Of a stretch of 64,000 bases of DNA, positions 56,197 through 64,000 are shown in pieces (within the stretch, counting starts at the first letter, position 1; each line of letters starts with the position of its first letter). The position numbers and the translations under genes are program-made. A model generated the notes under the pieces. That model did no database searches. It worked only from the letters and a program-made list of their open reading frames with translations, and was not told the origin of the DNA. Source of the DNA: Streptococcus sanguinis SK1 = NCTC 7863 (lineage in GTDB: Bacteria > Bacillota > Bacilli > Lactobacillales > Streptococcaceae); contig NZ_GL878507.1 of NCBI RefSeq assembly GCF_000194945.1, positions 499,981 through 563,980 of the forward strand. Reading direction: 5' to 3'.

Positions 56197-57080
56197 GGTT
56201 TGAGTTTATTGCTGATGAGCATGTCAAGGTAAAGACTTTTTTGAAGCGACACGAAATTTCCAAAGGCCTCTTGGCTAAGATAAAATTTTCCGGCGGAAAC
56301 ATTCTCGTCAACCATCAACCTCAGAACGCTGTTTATCTCTTGGATATTGGCGATAGGGTGACGATTGATATCCCGTCTGAAAAGGGATTTGAGAGTCTGA
56401 AGGCTGTTGATAAGGACTTGTCTGTCATCTATGAAGATGAGCATTTCTTGGTTTTGGATAAGCCGGCAGGGGTGGCTAGTATTCCCAGTGTTAACCATTC
56501 CAATACTATGGCTAATTTCGTCAAGGCTTACTATATTCGTCAGGGCTATGAAAACCAGCAGGTGCATATCGTGACGCGTCTGGATAAGGATACAAGTGGG
56601 CTCATGCTCTTTGCCAAGCATGGCTATGCTCATGCCAGATTGGACAAACAGTTGCAGAAGAAGCTGATAGAAAAGCGCTATTACGCTCTAGTTCGGGGGA
56701 CTGGTGACTTAGAAGAGCAAGGTGAGATTATTGCTCCGATTGGACGCAATCCTGAGAGTATCATTACGAGGCGCGTGACAGAGGATGGTAAGTACGCCCA
56801 TACCAGTTACAAGGTCATAGAGCGAATTGGAGATGTCTATCTGGTGGATATTCATCTGCATACTGGGAGGACTCATCAAATCCGTGTTCATTTTTCACAT
56901 ATTGGCTTTCCGCTTTTGGGTGACGACCTTTATGGAGGGAGTTTGGAATACGGAATAGAGCGTCAGGCTTTACATTGTCATTCTTTGAAATTTTATAACC
57001 CATTTAGCGGACAGGAAGTTGAGCGTGCCAGTCCTTTGCCAGAAGATTTTAAACAAGTTATTGAGAAATTAAAAGAATAA
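56193..57080 (+). CDS. RluD-family pseudouridine synthase
   Basis: 295 residues from the ATG at 56193, in an ATGA overlap with nadK. An S4-like N-terminal segment ([25 protein letters not shown]) precedes the catalytic domain with [16 protein letters not shown] (nucleophile Asp, about 130-145), and [15 protein letters not shown]. It isomerises uridine in rRNA; the target position is not readable, as RluA, RluC and RluD types are similar. Operon relQ-nadK-rlu-pta. Confidence 0.92.
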   Translation: MRFEFIADEHVKVKTFLKRHEISKGLLAKIKFSGGNILVNHQPQNAVYLLDIGDRVTIDIPSEKGFESLKAVDKDLSVIYEDEHFLVLDKPAGVASIPSVNHSNTMANFVKAYYIRQGYENQQVHIVTRLDKDTSGLMLFAKHGYAHARLDKQLQKKLIEKRYYALVRGTGDLEEQGEIIAPIGRNPESIITRRVTEDGKYAHTSYKVIERIGDVYLVDIHLHTGRTHQIRVHFSHIGFPLLGDDLYGGSLEYGIERQALHCHSLKFYNPFSGQEVERASPLPEDFKQVIEKLKE

Positions 57081-57103
57081 GAGATAAAGGAGTTTTAAGA
57101 GAC

Positions 57104-58081
57104 ATGAAAATTTTTGATTCAATTCGTGAAGCTTTGAAAGATAAGGAAGTAAAAATTGTCTTGCCGGAGGGTGAAGAGCCACGGATTTTGCAAGCAACTA
57201 AACGTTTGGTGAAAGAAACTGATATTACACCAGTTCTTTTGGGTAATCCTGATAAAATCCGTATTTATCTAGAAATTGAGGGAGTAAAAGAAGGATATCA
57301 GGTTATTGATCCTTCAAACTGTTCTTGCTTTGAGGAACTGGTAGAAGCATTCGTTGAGCGTCGAAAAGGGAAAATCACTGCAGATGAAGCACGTCAGTTG
57401 CTCAAGGAAGATGTCAACTACTTTGGGGTCATGTTGGTTTATCTTGGCAAGGTTCAAGGGATGGTTTCAGGAGCAATCCACTCTACAGCAGCGACTGTTC
57501 GGCCAGCTCTTCAAATCATCAAGACCCTGCCTTGGGTCTCTCGTACTTCAGGAGCCTTCCTCATGGTGCGCGATGACGAACGCTACATTTTCAGTGACTG
57601 TGCCATCAATATCGATCCAGATGCTAATGTTTTGGCGGAGATTGCTGTTAACTCAGCCCTAACAGCGCAGATTTTTGGTATCGATCCAAAAGTTGCTATG
57701 CTCAGCTATTCGACCAAAGGATCTGGATTCGGTGAAAAGGTTGATAAGGTAGTGGAGGCGACTAAGTTGGCTCAGGAAATGCGTCCAGACTTAGCTATCG
57801 ATGGTGAATTACAGTTTGATGCAGCTTTCGTTCCTGCAACAGCAGAGTTGAAAGCGCCTGGCAGCCCGGTAGCTGGTCAAGCGACTGTCTTTGTCTTTCC
57901 AAGTATCGAAGCTGGAAATATCAGCTACAAAATGGCAGAGCGTTTGGGTGGCTTTTCAGCGGTAGGTCCTATCCTGCAAGGACTAAACCACCCAGTTAAT
58001 GACCTTTCTCGAGGCTGTAATGCGGATGATGTTTATAAGCTGACTTTGATTACAGCTAGTCAGGCAGTAGGTCATTATTAA
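57104..58081 (+). CDS. pta: Phosphate acetyltransferase
   Basis: 325 residues, the short form with only the catalytic PTA domain. Conserved runs include KIVLPEGEEPRIL near the start, MVSGAIHSTAATVRPALQ, CAINIDPDANVLAEIA, GSPVAGQATVFVFPS and GLNHPVNDLSRGCNADD. It interconverts acetyl-CoA and acetyl phosphate for acetate fermentation and ATP yield. SD AAAGGAG. 23 bp after the pseudouridine synthase gene. Confidence 0.96.
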   Translation: MKIFDSIREALKDKEVKIVLPEGEEPRILQATKRLVKETDITPVLLGNPDKIRIYLEIEGVKEGYQVIDPSNCSCFEELVEAFVERRKGKITADEARQLLKEDVNYFGVMLVYLGKVQGMVSGAIHSTAATVRPALQIIKTLPWVSRTSGAFLMVRDDERYIFSDCAINIDPDANVLAEIAVNSALTAQIFGIDPKVAMLSYSTKGSGFGEKVDKVVEATKLAQEMRPDLAIDGELQFDAAFVPATAELKAPGSPVAGQATVFVFPSIEAGNISYKMAERLGGFSAVGPILQGLNHPVNDLSRGCNADDVYKLTLITASQAVGHY

Positions 58082-58095
58082 ACGATAGGAAATGA

Positions 58096-58125
58096 TTGGA
58101 GGGCATAAGCTCTCCTATTTTTCTT
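58096..58125 (+). terminator. Terminator of pta
   Basis: GGAG-GGCATAAG-CTCC makes a short stem followed by TATTTTTCTT. It ends the relQ-nadK-rlu-pta unit. Confidence 0.55.
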
Positions 58126-58146
58126 GCCTTATGCTATACTAGATTT

Positions 58147-59307
58147 ATGTTAGATTTGAAAAAATACGGAATTGAGATGTGGGAGGCAAATAAAATCGCC
58201 TCTTTTCGCGAGAAATTATTAACTTGGTATGATGAAAACAAACGTGACCTGCCTTGGCGCAGAACAAATAATCCTTATCATATCTGGGTTTCTGAGATTA
58301 TGCTGCAGCAGACTCGGGTGGATACGGTGATTCCTTACTATGAGCGCTTTCTTGACTGGTTTCCGACTGTAGCTGATTTAGCTCAGGCGCCAGAGGATAG
58401 ACTGCTCAAGGCTTGGGAAGGGTTGGGCTATTATTCGCGGGTGCGAAATATGCAAAAATCGGCCCAGCAGATAATGACGGATTTCGCTGGAAAATTTCCT
58501 GATAGCTATGGAGGAATTGCTAGCCTCAAAGGGATTGGACCTTATACAGCTGGTGCCATTGCTAGTATTGCCTTTGGCCTAGCTGAGCCTGCGGTAGATG
58601 GCAATGTCATGCGGGTGCTGAGTCGATTGTTTGAAGTTGATTTAGATATTGGTCAACCTAGCAATCGTAAGGTCTTTCAGGCTATGATGGAGATTTTGAT
58701 TGATCCAGACAGACCTGGAGATTTCAATCAAGCACTGATGGATCTGGGCTCAGATATCGAAGCTCCTGTTAATCCTCATCCAGAAGACAGTCCTGTAAAA
58801 GAGTTCAGCGCAGCTTATTTGCATGGAACTATGGATAAATATCCAATCAAAGCACCTAAAAAGAGGCCAGTTCCAGTCTATCTGCAAGGCTTGATTATCG
58901 AAAACGAACAGGGACAATTCTTGCTTGAAAAGAATGAGGCTGCTGGTTTGTTATCAGGCTTTTGGCATTTTCCCTTGATTGAAGTCGAGGAATTTCAAAC
59001 TGAAAATCAAATGTCGCTCTTTGAGGTGGCAGAAAATCAGCCAAGTCTGGACTTGTCTCCTCAAGAAAGCTTTGAGCAGGATTATGATTTGATTGTTGAT
59101 TGGCAGCAGCAGTCCTTTTCAAAAGTGCAACATGTTTTCAGTCATCGCAAGTGGCATATCCAGCTGGCTTATGGCCGAGTTAAGGATAGCCAGATCGCAG
59201 CTGATGGAGAGGTCTTGTGGCTTCATCCAGAAGATTTTGGCAATTACCCCTTTGCCAAACCCCAGCAGAAGATGTGGGAGGCTTTTCAGGAAGCTAGAAA
59301 TAAATAA
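58147..59307 (+). CDS. mutY: A/G-specific adenine glycosylase without an Fe-S cluster
   Basis: 386 residues from the ATG at 58147 (MLDLKKYGIEM). The helix-hairpin-helix is LKGIGPYTAGAIASIAFG, the catalytic Glu is in SEIMLQQTRVDTVIPYY, and the catalytic Asp in PAVDGNVMRVL. The usual four cluster Cys (C-x6-C-x2-C-x5-C) are absent; in fact the whole protein has no cysteine. Clusterless MutY is documented in lactic acid bacteria. The C-terminal Nudix-like domain for 8-oxoG recognition is present (about 245-380). It removes A opposite 8-oxoG. There is no SD before the ATG; TATACT lies at 58133, so the mRNA may be leaderless. Confidence 0.94.
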   Translation: MLDLKKYGIEMWEANKIASFREKLLTWYDENKRDLPWRRTNNPYHIWVSEIMLQQTRVDTVIPYYERFLDWFPTVADLAQAPEDRLLKAWEGLGYYSRVRNMQKSAQQIMTDFAGKFPDSYGGIASLKGIGPYTAGAIASIAFGLAEPAVDGNVMRVLSRLFEVDLDIGQPSNRKVFQAMMEILIDPDRPGDFNQALMDLGSDIEAPVNPHPEDSPVKEFSAAYLHGTMDKYPIKAPKKRPVPVYLQGLIIENEQGQFLLEKNEAAGLLSGFWHFPLIEVEEFQTENQMSLFEVAENQPSLDLSPQESFEQDYDLIVDWQQQSFSKVQHVFSHRKWHIQLAYGRVKDSQIAADGEVLWLHPEDFGNYPFAKPQQKMWEAFQEARNK

Positions 59308-59337
59308 AAAATCTGAGACTAATTGGTCTCAGATTTT
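59308..59337. terminator. Bidirectional terminator between mutY and thioredoxin-like gene
   Basis: AAATCTGAGAC and GTCTCAGATTT form an 11-bp stem around TAATTG with T-runs on both strands. Confidence 0.85.
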
Positions 59338-59346
59338 TGAATTGAA

Positions 59347-59700
59347 TCAATTTTGTAAGTTTGCAAAAGCTTTAATCTCATCTGCAGTCATAGAAGAATC
59401 ACAACGAACAGATACTTGGCCGTCTTGAACATGAACAAAACCTGGAACTGTCGGAATGCTGTATTCAGAGCGGAATGCTTGCAGTTTCTCTAATTCGCTG
59501 GCTTCTTCGCTATTGATAAAGAAAATATGCGCCTTGGTATCAGCGACCACGCCAGCGAGAGTATCAGCGAATTTACGGCAGTAAGGGCAAGTTTTGCGAC
59601 CGACGAAGAAAGCTGCAGTCTCTTTGTCAGCAATAGCTTGACGAGCACGGTCAACAGTTGTGATTTCAAGGTCTTTAATATTTTGAGCAAATTGTTCCAT
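59347..59700 (-). CDS. Thioredoxin-fold protein with CPYC motif
   Basis: 117 residues. CPYC lies at about 38-41 in GRKTCPYCRKFAD, as in glutaredoxins and bacteriocin-accessory thioredoxin-like proteins, and the cis-Pro is in SIPTVPGFVHV. There is no signal peptide, so it is cytoplasmic. It probably exchanges disulfides; its partner is unknown. It precedes pgm in orientation terms (both minus strand), but pgm has its own terminator before it. Confidence 0.85.
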   Translation of the reverse strand: MEQFAQNIKDLEITTVDRARQAIADKETAAFFVGRKTCPYCRKFADTLAGVVADTKAHIFFINSEEASELEKLQAFRSEYSIPTVPGFVHVQDGQVSVRCDSSMTADEIKAFANLQN

Positions 59701-59767
59701 AAATAATCCTCATTTCTTTTGATAAAACTAGTATGCCATAAAAATCAGAAAAATGCTTGATTTGGAA

Positions 59768-59804
59768 ACGAAAAACCAGAGAATGTGAATTTCATCCTCT
59801 GGTT
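59768..59804 (-). terminator. Terminator of pgm
   Basis: AACCAGAG and CTCTGGTT pair around a loop; on the minus strand GGTTTTTC gives the T-run. Confidence 0.7.
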
Positions 59805-59824
59805 GATTGGTTGATAGTGGCATT

Positions 59825-61543
59825 TTACTTGATAAAGGCATTAATCTCTGCTTCAATAGCAGCAATTTTTGCTTGAGCGTCTTCATTACTGTCACCAACA
59901 ACGGCAATGTAGAACTTGATTTTTGGTTCTGTTCCAGATGGACGGACAGCAATCCATGAACCATCAGCCAAGGTGTATTTCAGCACATCGCTTGGAGGAG
60001 TTGTCAGAGCTGTAACAGTACCGTCTGCGGCGGTAGAAGTCTGCGCCTTAAAGTCTTCAGTAACAGAAATAGCAGTAGCGTTGAATTCTTTAGGACCATT
60101 GTCACGGAACTTAGCCATGATAGCCTTGATTTGCTCAGCTCCATCAACACCAGACAGGGTTACAGAAATAGTCTTTTCAGCAAAGTAACCGTACTCTTTG
60201 TAGATTTCTTCAATACCGTCAGCCAGAGTCAAGCCACGTGAGCGGTAGTAGGCAGCTAGCTCAGCTACAACCAAAACAGCTTGGATAGCGTCTTTATCAC
60301 GCACAAATGGCTTAATCAGATAGCCGAAGCTTTCTTCAAATCCCATCATGTAGGTGTGGTTGTGCTTTTCTTCGAATTCTTGAATCTTTTCAGCGATAAA
60401 TTTGAAACCAGTCAAGACATTGAACATGGTTGCGCCATAGCTTTCAGCAATCTTAGTCACCAAGTCAGTAGAAACTATAGACTTGCAGAGAGCTGCGTTA
60501 GCTGGCAGAGTTCCAGCGCTCTTATGAGCTTCCAAGATGTACTTAGCCATGATGGCTCCGATTTGGTTACCTGAAAGATTGAGATAGCTGCCGTCTTTTT
60601 GCAGAACTTCTACACCGACACGGTCAGCATCTGGGTCAGTTGCGACCAAGACATCTGCACCAACTTTACGTCCTAATTCTTCAGCCAAGGCAAAGGCTGC
60701 TTGGCTTTCAGGGTTTGGAGACTTAACAGTAGAGAAGTCAGGATCAGCTACAGCTTGAGCTTCAACAACTTCTACAGAATCAAATCCAGCTTGAGCCAAA
60801 GCGCGACGAGCCAGCATTTCACCAGTACCGTGCAACGGAGTATAGACAATCTTCATGTCTTTGCCGTATTCATCAATCAGTTTTTGGTTGATATTGACAT
60901 CTTTAACTTCCTTGAGGTATTCAGCATCAATAGCATCGCCAATCACTTCAATCAAGCCAGAAGCTTTTTCAGCTTCAACATCAGCGACCTCAATAGCAAA
61001 AGGATTTTCAATAGCACGGATGTAGTCAGTCAATGCATCTGCATCATGCGGAGGCATTTGTCCGCCGTCTTCACCATATACCTTGTAGCCGTTAAATGGA
61101 GCAGGGTTGTGGCTGGCCGTAATCATGATACCAGCAAAAGTTCCCAGATGACGCACTGCAAATGAAAGCTCTGGAGTTGGGCGCAGACTTTCAAAGACAT
61201 AGGACTTGATGCCGTGTTTAGCTAAAACAGCAGCAGATTCAAAGGCAAATTCTGGTGAGAAATGACGGGAGTCGTAAGCAATCGCAACACCGCGTTTTTT
61301 GAACTCATCACCTTTTTCTTCAATCAAGCGAGCCAAACCTTCGGTTGCCTGACGGACAACATAAATATTAATACGGTTGGTACCAGCGCCAATCAAACCA
61401 CGCATACCAGCAGTACCAAACTCAAGATTGGTGTAAAAGGCATCTTCCTTAGTTTTTTCGTCCATACTGTTCAAGTCTTGGCGAAGATAGTCAGGAAGTT
61501 CAGCATAATCAAGCCATTTTTTGAAGTTATCTTGATAAGTCAT
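59825..61543 (-). CDS. pgm: Phosphoglucomutase/phosphomannomutase (alpha-PGM)
   Basis: 572 residues, the PgcA-type alpha-D-phosphohexomutase. The start has GTAGMRGLIGAGTNRIN, the phosphoserine is in ITASHNPAPFNGYKVY (about 142-157), the metal loop is DPDADRVGV, the sugar loop GFEESFGYL, and the phosphate site RPSGTEPKIKFY. It interconverts glucose-1- and glucose-6-phosphate for UDP-glucose, capsule and wall sugars. SD AAAGGAG. Transcribed alone. Confidence 0.95.
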   Translation of the reverse strand: MTYQDNFKKWLDYAELPDYLRQDLNSMDEKTKEDAFYTNLEFGTAGMRGLIGAGTNRINIYVVRQATEGLARLIEEKGDEFKKRGVAIAYDSRHFSPEFAFESAAVLAKHGIKSYVFESLRPTPELSFAVRHLGTFAGIMITASHNPAPFNGYKVYGEDGGQMPPHDADALTDYIRAIENPFAIEVADVEAEKASGLIEVIGDAIDAEYLKEVKDVNINQKLIDEYGKDMKIVYTPLHGTGEMLARRALAQAGFDSVEVVEAQAVADPDFSTVKSPNPESQAAFALAEELGRKVGADVLVATDPDADRVGVEVLQKDGSYLNLSGNQIGAIMAKYILEAHKSAGTLPANAALCKSIVSTDLVTKIAESYGATMFNVLTGFKFIAEKIQEFEEKHNHTYMMGFEESFGYLIKPFVRDKDAIQAVLVVAELAAYYRSRGLTLADGIEEIYKEYGYFAEKTISVTLSGVDGAEQIKAIMAKFRDNGPKEFNATAISVTEDFKAQTSTAADGTVTALTTPPSDVLKYTLADGSWIAVRPSGTEPKIKFYIAVVGDSNEDAQAKIAAIEAEINAFIK

Positions 61544-61734
61544 AGGTGGAGTCTCCTTTATTTTTAAAATGAAGAGATGGAAATTTTAGTAAAAAATCCT
61601 GCTCTTAAATTTTCTTAATCGCTTACATTGTAGCATATTTTCATTAATTTTGAAAGAGGTTACCTAGAAAACGATGAAATACTTTTCGAGGCATTGTTTC
61701 AAGGATTTCAAGATGGAAAGCTGAAATGCGGGAT

Positions 61735-61765
61735 TAAAAAAAGACCAAAGCATTGCTTGGTCCAG
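61735..61765 (-). terminator. Terminator of the coaB-coaC-ECF unit
   Basis: GACCAAAGC and GCTTGGTC form a stem; on the minus strand it is followed by TTTTTTTAATC. Confidence 0.7.
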
Positions 61766-61780
61766 AAAACTAAATCATCA

Positions 61781-62344
61781 TCATTTTTTGGCTTTTTCAA
61801 GCGCAGGAATGATAGTTGCTGTCAAAATCGCAGAAATGATTAACTCGGCAATGGAATTTGCTGATAGAATAACAGCCAGAAGTGCTTTGATATCTCCTTG
61901 ATATACATTTGCAAAGAGAAAGAAGATACCGCCCAAGACGAAGATGGTATTAGTGGCAGAACCAACGGAACCAGCCACAATCAAGCCGGCCTTATTTTTC
62001 ATAGCTTTATATACGAAATAAGGAGTGATACCGATGAGAATGCGAGGCACCATGGCAACAAGAAGCGAAGAGAGGCTTCCATTTGGCACAAAGGGACTGA
62101 AGAGATAGCTGGTCGGCAGCAACACCAAGGTATTGGTGATAACGCTGATACATCCCATAAGGCCACCTAGAACAGCTCCGACTTTAGGGCCATAGAGGAT
62201 ACTGGCAATGATAACAGGGATGTGAATAATCGTAGGTTTAATCGGTACTGGAAGTAAGTTGAAAATAACCGAGCTGAGCAGGTGAAGTACCAACATAATG
62301 GCAAAGAAAATAGCAATTTGAGCAATTTTAGACTGTTTTTTCAT
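61781..62344 (-). CDS. ECF transporter substrate-binding S component, probable pantothenate (PanT-like)
   Basis: 187 residues with about six hydrophobic helices. The first helix carries the S-component pattern for binding the ECF module, and YGPKVGAVLGGLMG and NGSLSSLLVAMVPRILIG resemble vitamin S components. It overlaps coaC by 17 bp, in a unit with coaB, so pantothenate is the natural guess for its cargo. Energy-coupling EcfA/EcfT genes are not in this window and would be shared. Membrane protein. Confidence 0.75.
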   Translation of the reverse strand: MKKQSKIAQIAIFFAIMLVLHLLSSVIFNLLPVPIKPTIIHIPVIIASILYGPKVGAVLGGLMGCISVITNTLVLLPTSYLFSPFVPNGSLSSLLVAMVPRILIGITPYFVYKAMKNKAGLIVAGSVGSATNTIFVLGGIFFLFANVYQGDIKALLAVILSANSIAELIISAILTATIIPALEKAKK

Positions 62345-62882
62345 AAATAAGTTCCTTTACTGTATCAATAATCGTATCAATTTCAGCTAGAGCACCTGTC
62401 CCCTGATCGCCACAGGCTAGAACGGCTTCACGCGGTTGGATAACCTTCCATCCAAAACGCTGTAGACGCTCCAAATTGTGCTGGGTTAGTGGATTTTCAA
62501 ACATCTTAGTGTTCATAGCTGGAGCCAAAACTTTCTTGGTATGAGGCGGCAGAGCCAGGGCAGTAGCAGTCACTATATTATCAGCTAAACCGTTGGCTAG
62601 TTTAGCGATGGAATTGGCTGTTGCAGGCGCAAGCAGAAAGAGGTCAGACTCTTTAGCGATGTCAATGTGATTGACCTTGCTAGGGTCGGGTTCTTGCATA
62701 ATATCAATTGCAACTGGTCTTTGTGACAAGACCTGCAGGGTCAGCGGTGTGATAAATTCTGTCGCTGCCTCTGTCATGAGGACAGCAACTTCAAAGTTTT
62801 CTTTTTTTAGACGGCTGGTGATGTCAGCAGCCTTGTAAGCTGATATGCTACCGCTGACGGCTAAGGTAATCTGTGTCATCAT
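62328..62882 (-). CDS. coaC: Phosphopantothenoylcysteine decarboxylase
   Basis: 184 residues, a stand-alone flavoprotein homologous to the Dfp N-terminal domain. GSISAYKAADITSRL (FMN, about 10-24), the catalytic His in NHIDIAKESD, and APAMNTKMFENP (substrate clamp with the conserved Asn and Met) are visible, as is the Cys in VLACGDQGTGAL. It decarboxylates PPC to 4'-phosphopantetheine. SD GAGG. Start ATG 62882 or 62879. Confidence 0.95.
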   Translation of the reverse strand: MMTQITLAVSGSISAYKAADITSRLKKENFEVAVLMTEAATEFITPLTLQVLSQRPVAIDIMQEPDPSKVNHIDIAKESDLFLLAPATANSIAKLANGLADNIVTATALALPPHTKKVLAPAMNTKMFENPLTQHNLERLQRFGWKVIQPREAVLACGDQGTGALAEIDTIIDTVKELIYEKTV

Positions 62883-62890
62883 TTACCTCC

Positions 62891-63574
62891 TTATGGACTA
62901 TGGATATGCAGGTAGAGGAGCTGAGCAATTTCTTCTTTGGATTGAGCTAGGGTTACAGTATCATTTCTGACAAGATAGGCTTTGTGCACATGGTTAGAAA
63001 TATCTGTCAAATCATTGGCGACAATGATTTCTGCCTGATTTTTTATGAGGCTGGTCCTTGCTGTTTCAAGCAACTCTTCCTTAGAAACGTCAACTAGAAG
63101 TTTGAAGCCAATCAAGCGAATGTCTGGGTTCCATTTCTTTACTAGGCTGATGATTTTGGGTGTTTTTTTGAGGAAAAGAACTTGAGAATCATCCTGAGAA
63201 GAAATCTTGCTTTCTGAGTTAGTCTTATTCAGAAATTCAGTCATGTCAGAGCTAGCAGCTACAGCTTCCAAACCAGTCATGTAGACGGGAGTATAGTCAG
63301 AAACAGCCATTGCATGAATCAGTACATCATGTGTGTGAACGAGTGGCTCAAGGGTTTCAAGCAATTCTGCAACGTTTTCAATCTGAACAATGGTAAGATT
63401 GGGATGGGCTGCAGGGCGGACAGCCTTGGGAGTCGTTACCAGAGTCACCTGATCGCCCTTGTCTAGGAAAGTTTCAGCTATGATTTTCCCAAGTCGGCCC
63501 GTTGAATGATTGGTAATAGAGCGGACACGGTCGATTTTCTCGCTGGTCCCGCCAGAAGTAATCAATATGTTCAT
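62891..63574 (-). CDS. coaB: Phosphopantothenate-cysteine ligase (CTP)
   Basis: 227 residues, the stand-alone CoaB found in streptococci. GGTSEKIDRVRSITNHSTG (about 8-26) is the nucleotide/substrate start, with AMAVSDYTPV and the later KKTPKIISLVKKW, GFKLL and VANDL motifs. It joins phosphopantothenate and cysteine, one step before CoaC. Eight bp separate the genes. First gene of the unit coaB-coaC-ECF S component. Confidence 0.94.
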   Translation of the reverse strand: MNILITSGGTSEKIDRVRSITNHSTGRLGKIIAETFLDKGDQVTLVTTPKAVRPAAHPNLTIVQIENVAELLETLEPLVHTHDVLIHAMAVSDYTPVYMTGLEAVAASSDMTEFLNKTNSESKISSQDDSQVLFLKKTPKIISLVKKWNPDIRLIGFKLLVDVSKEELLETARTSLIKNQAEIIVANDLTDISNHVHKAYLVRNDTVTLAQSKEEIAQLLYLHIHSP

Positions 63575-63699
63575 AGCACTATTTTACAAGAAAAAAGAAA
63601 TTTAGTAAAATAATTCTAATTGCAGAGTGTTACAGCGGAGAAGTGACTCTAAAATCTTATAGTTTAGAGAACAAAAATTTCCAAGTTTTTTTGTTTTTC

Positions 63700-63708
63700 C
63701 CGAACATT
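63700..63708 (+). promoter_or_regulatory. Candidate PurBox upstream of fhs
   Basis: CCGAACATT matches the core of the lactococcal and streptococcal PurBox (AWWWCCGAACWWT). It lies about 50 bp upstream of the -10 TATAAT (63754-63759), which has no good -35 box. That fits an activator such as PurR. fhs supplies formyl groups for purine synthesis. Confidence 0.45.
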
Positions 63709-63753
63709 AAAATCTATTTAGAGTTTAATCATGTAGATTTTGCTCTTTTTTGT

Positions 63754-63759
63754 TATAAT
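63754..63759 (+). promoter_or_regulatory. -10 box of fhs
   Basis: TATAAT, with no recognisable -35 box 17 bases upstream, 30 bp before the start codon. Confidence 0.55.
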
Positions 63760-63788
63760 CTTTATATTAATTGATAGAGGAGTTCTTG

Positions 63789-64000
63789 ATGAAAACAGAT
63801 ATTGAAATTGCTCAAAGTGTTGAATTGCAGCCTATTGTTGATGTGGTGAAAAAAATTGGCATCAACTATGACGACTTGGAACTATATGGTAAGTACAAGG
63901 CTAAGCTCAGCTTTGATAAAATTCATGAGGTTGAAAAAAATCCTGTTGGCAAACTGATTTTGGTAACGGCAATCAATCCGACACCTGCTGGAGAAGGAAA
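63789..64000 (+). CDS. fhs: Formate-tetrahydrofolate ligase, 5' part only
   Basis: The frame is open from the ATG at 63789 (SD GAGGAG) to the window edge, giving about 70 residues of an expected 556. The start [16 protein letters not shown], then [14 protein letters not shown], and [20 protein letters not shown] end (the nucleotide-binding loop begins at the edge) identify Fhs. It makes 10-formyl-THF from formate, THF and ATP for purine and Met-tRNA formylation. Confidence 0.92.
   Translation, partial: MKTDIEIAQSVELQPIVDVVKKIGINYDDLELYGKYKAKLSFDKIHEVEKNPVGKLILVTAINPTPAGEG

Overview
The window looks like the chromosome of a mitis/sanguinis-group Streptococcus, most likely S. sanguinis or a close relative. 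The grounds are the streptococcal gene order, an LPXTG-type ecto-5'-nucleotidase next to plsY, sortase A directly after gyrA, PyrR attenuators, a perfect CodY box, and protein sequences typical of the genus. Almost all of it is housekeeping DNA, broken by a few short accessory insertions. Species assignment and comparisons with other genomes come from memory of the families, not from a search.

Layout. 1-2.7 kb: an AT-rich regulatory region with six TTAAG hexamers on an exact 11-bp phase, a strong promoter reading a short terminated transcript, then a secreted protein with a Tyr/Asn/Gly low-complexity domain and a degenerate CAP-like end. 2.8-9 kb: rpmE2, a DHH phosphodiesterase, flavodoxin, a solitary sufB followed by a 0.5-kb hairpin array, chorismate mutase, two crcB genes, rplS, tRNA-Arg(CCT) and an alpha/beta hydrolase. 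9.1-9.85 kb: a lipoprotein gene between two copies of the 3' end of mnmE, the footprint expected of a small island at that known integration site. 9.8-16.6 kb: mnmE, then pentose and nucleoside salvage (rpiA, deoB, punA, deoD), a HEPN-motif protein and a sirtuin. 16.6-19.7 kb: a LysR regulator and two paralogous membrane-anchored proteins, the first split by a one-base frameshift in an A8 run.

19.7-28.1 kb: pyrimidine synthesis (pyrK-pyrD and pyrF-pyrE, each group behind its own PyrR attenuator, then pyrC), with a polytopic glycosyltransferase-like protein, a DUF4336 protein, ung and mutX between. 28.3-31.1 kb: surface 5'-nucleotidase and plsY. 31.3-40.6 kb: parE and parC separated by a 4.9-kb accessory block holding a GmrSD-like DUF262/DUF1524 protein, a broken Fic gene, and an overlapping trio (membrane protein, nucleotidyltransferase, CPBP protease). 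40.7-49.6 kb: ilvE (CodY box), tRNA-Tyr, tRNA-Gln, rpsA, tRNA-Arg(CCG), a Nudix hydrolase, ldh and gyrA divergent around a cre-like palindrome, srtA and radC. 49.6-64 kb: a glutamine amidotransferase, rex, two DUF proteins, a cysteine desulfurase, a divergent prs, CYTH, relQ-nadK-rluD-like-pta, mutY, a thioredoxin-like protein, pgm, the pantothenate/CoA set coaB-coaC-ECF S component, and the start of fhs.

The genes fit together around nucleotide supply: de novo pyrimidines, nucleoside salvage, PRPP-type chemistry, (p)ppGpp and c-di-AMP turnover, extracellular AMP hydrolysis, and oxidised-nucleotide and base repair (mutX, mutY, ung). The least explained items are the phased CiaR-like array, the hairpin array after the lone sufB, the HEPN protein behind deoD, the mnmE-flanked lipoprotein, the parE-parC block and the Prs homologue lacking catalytic-loop residues.
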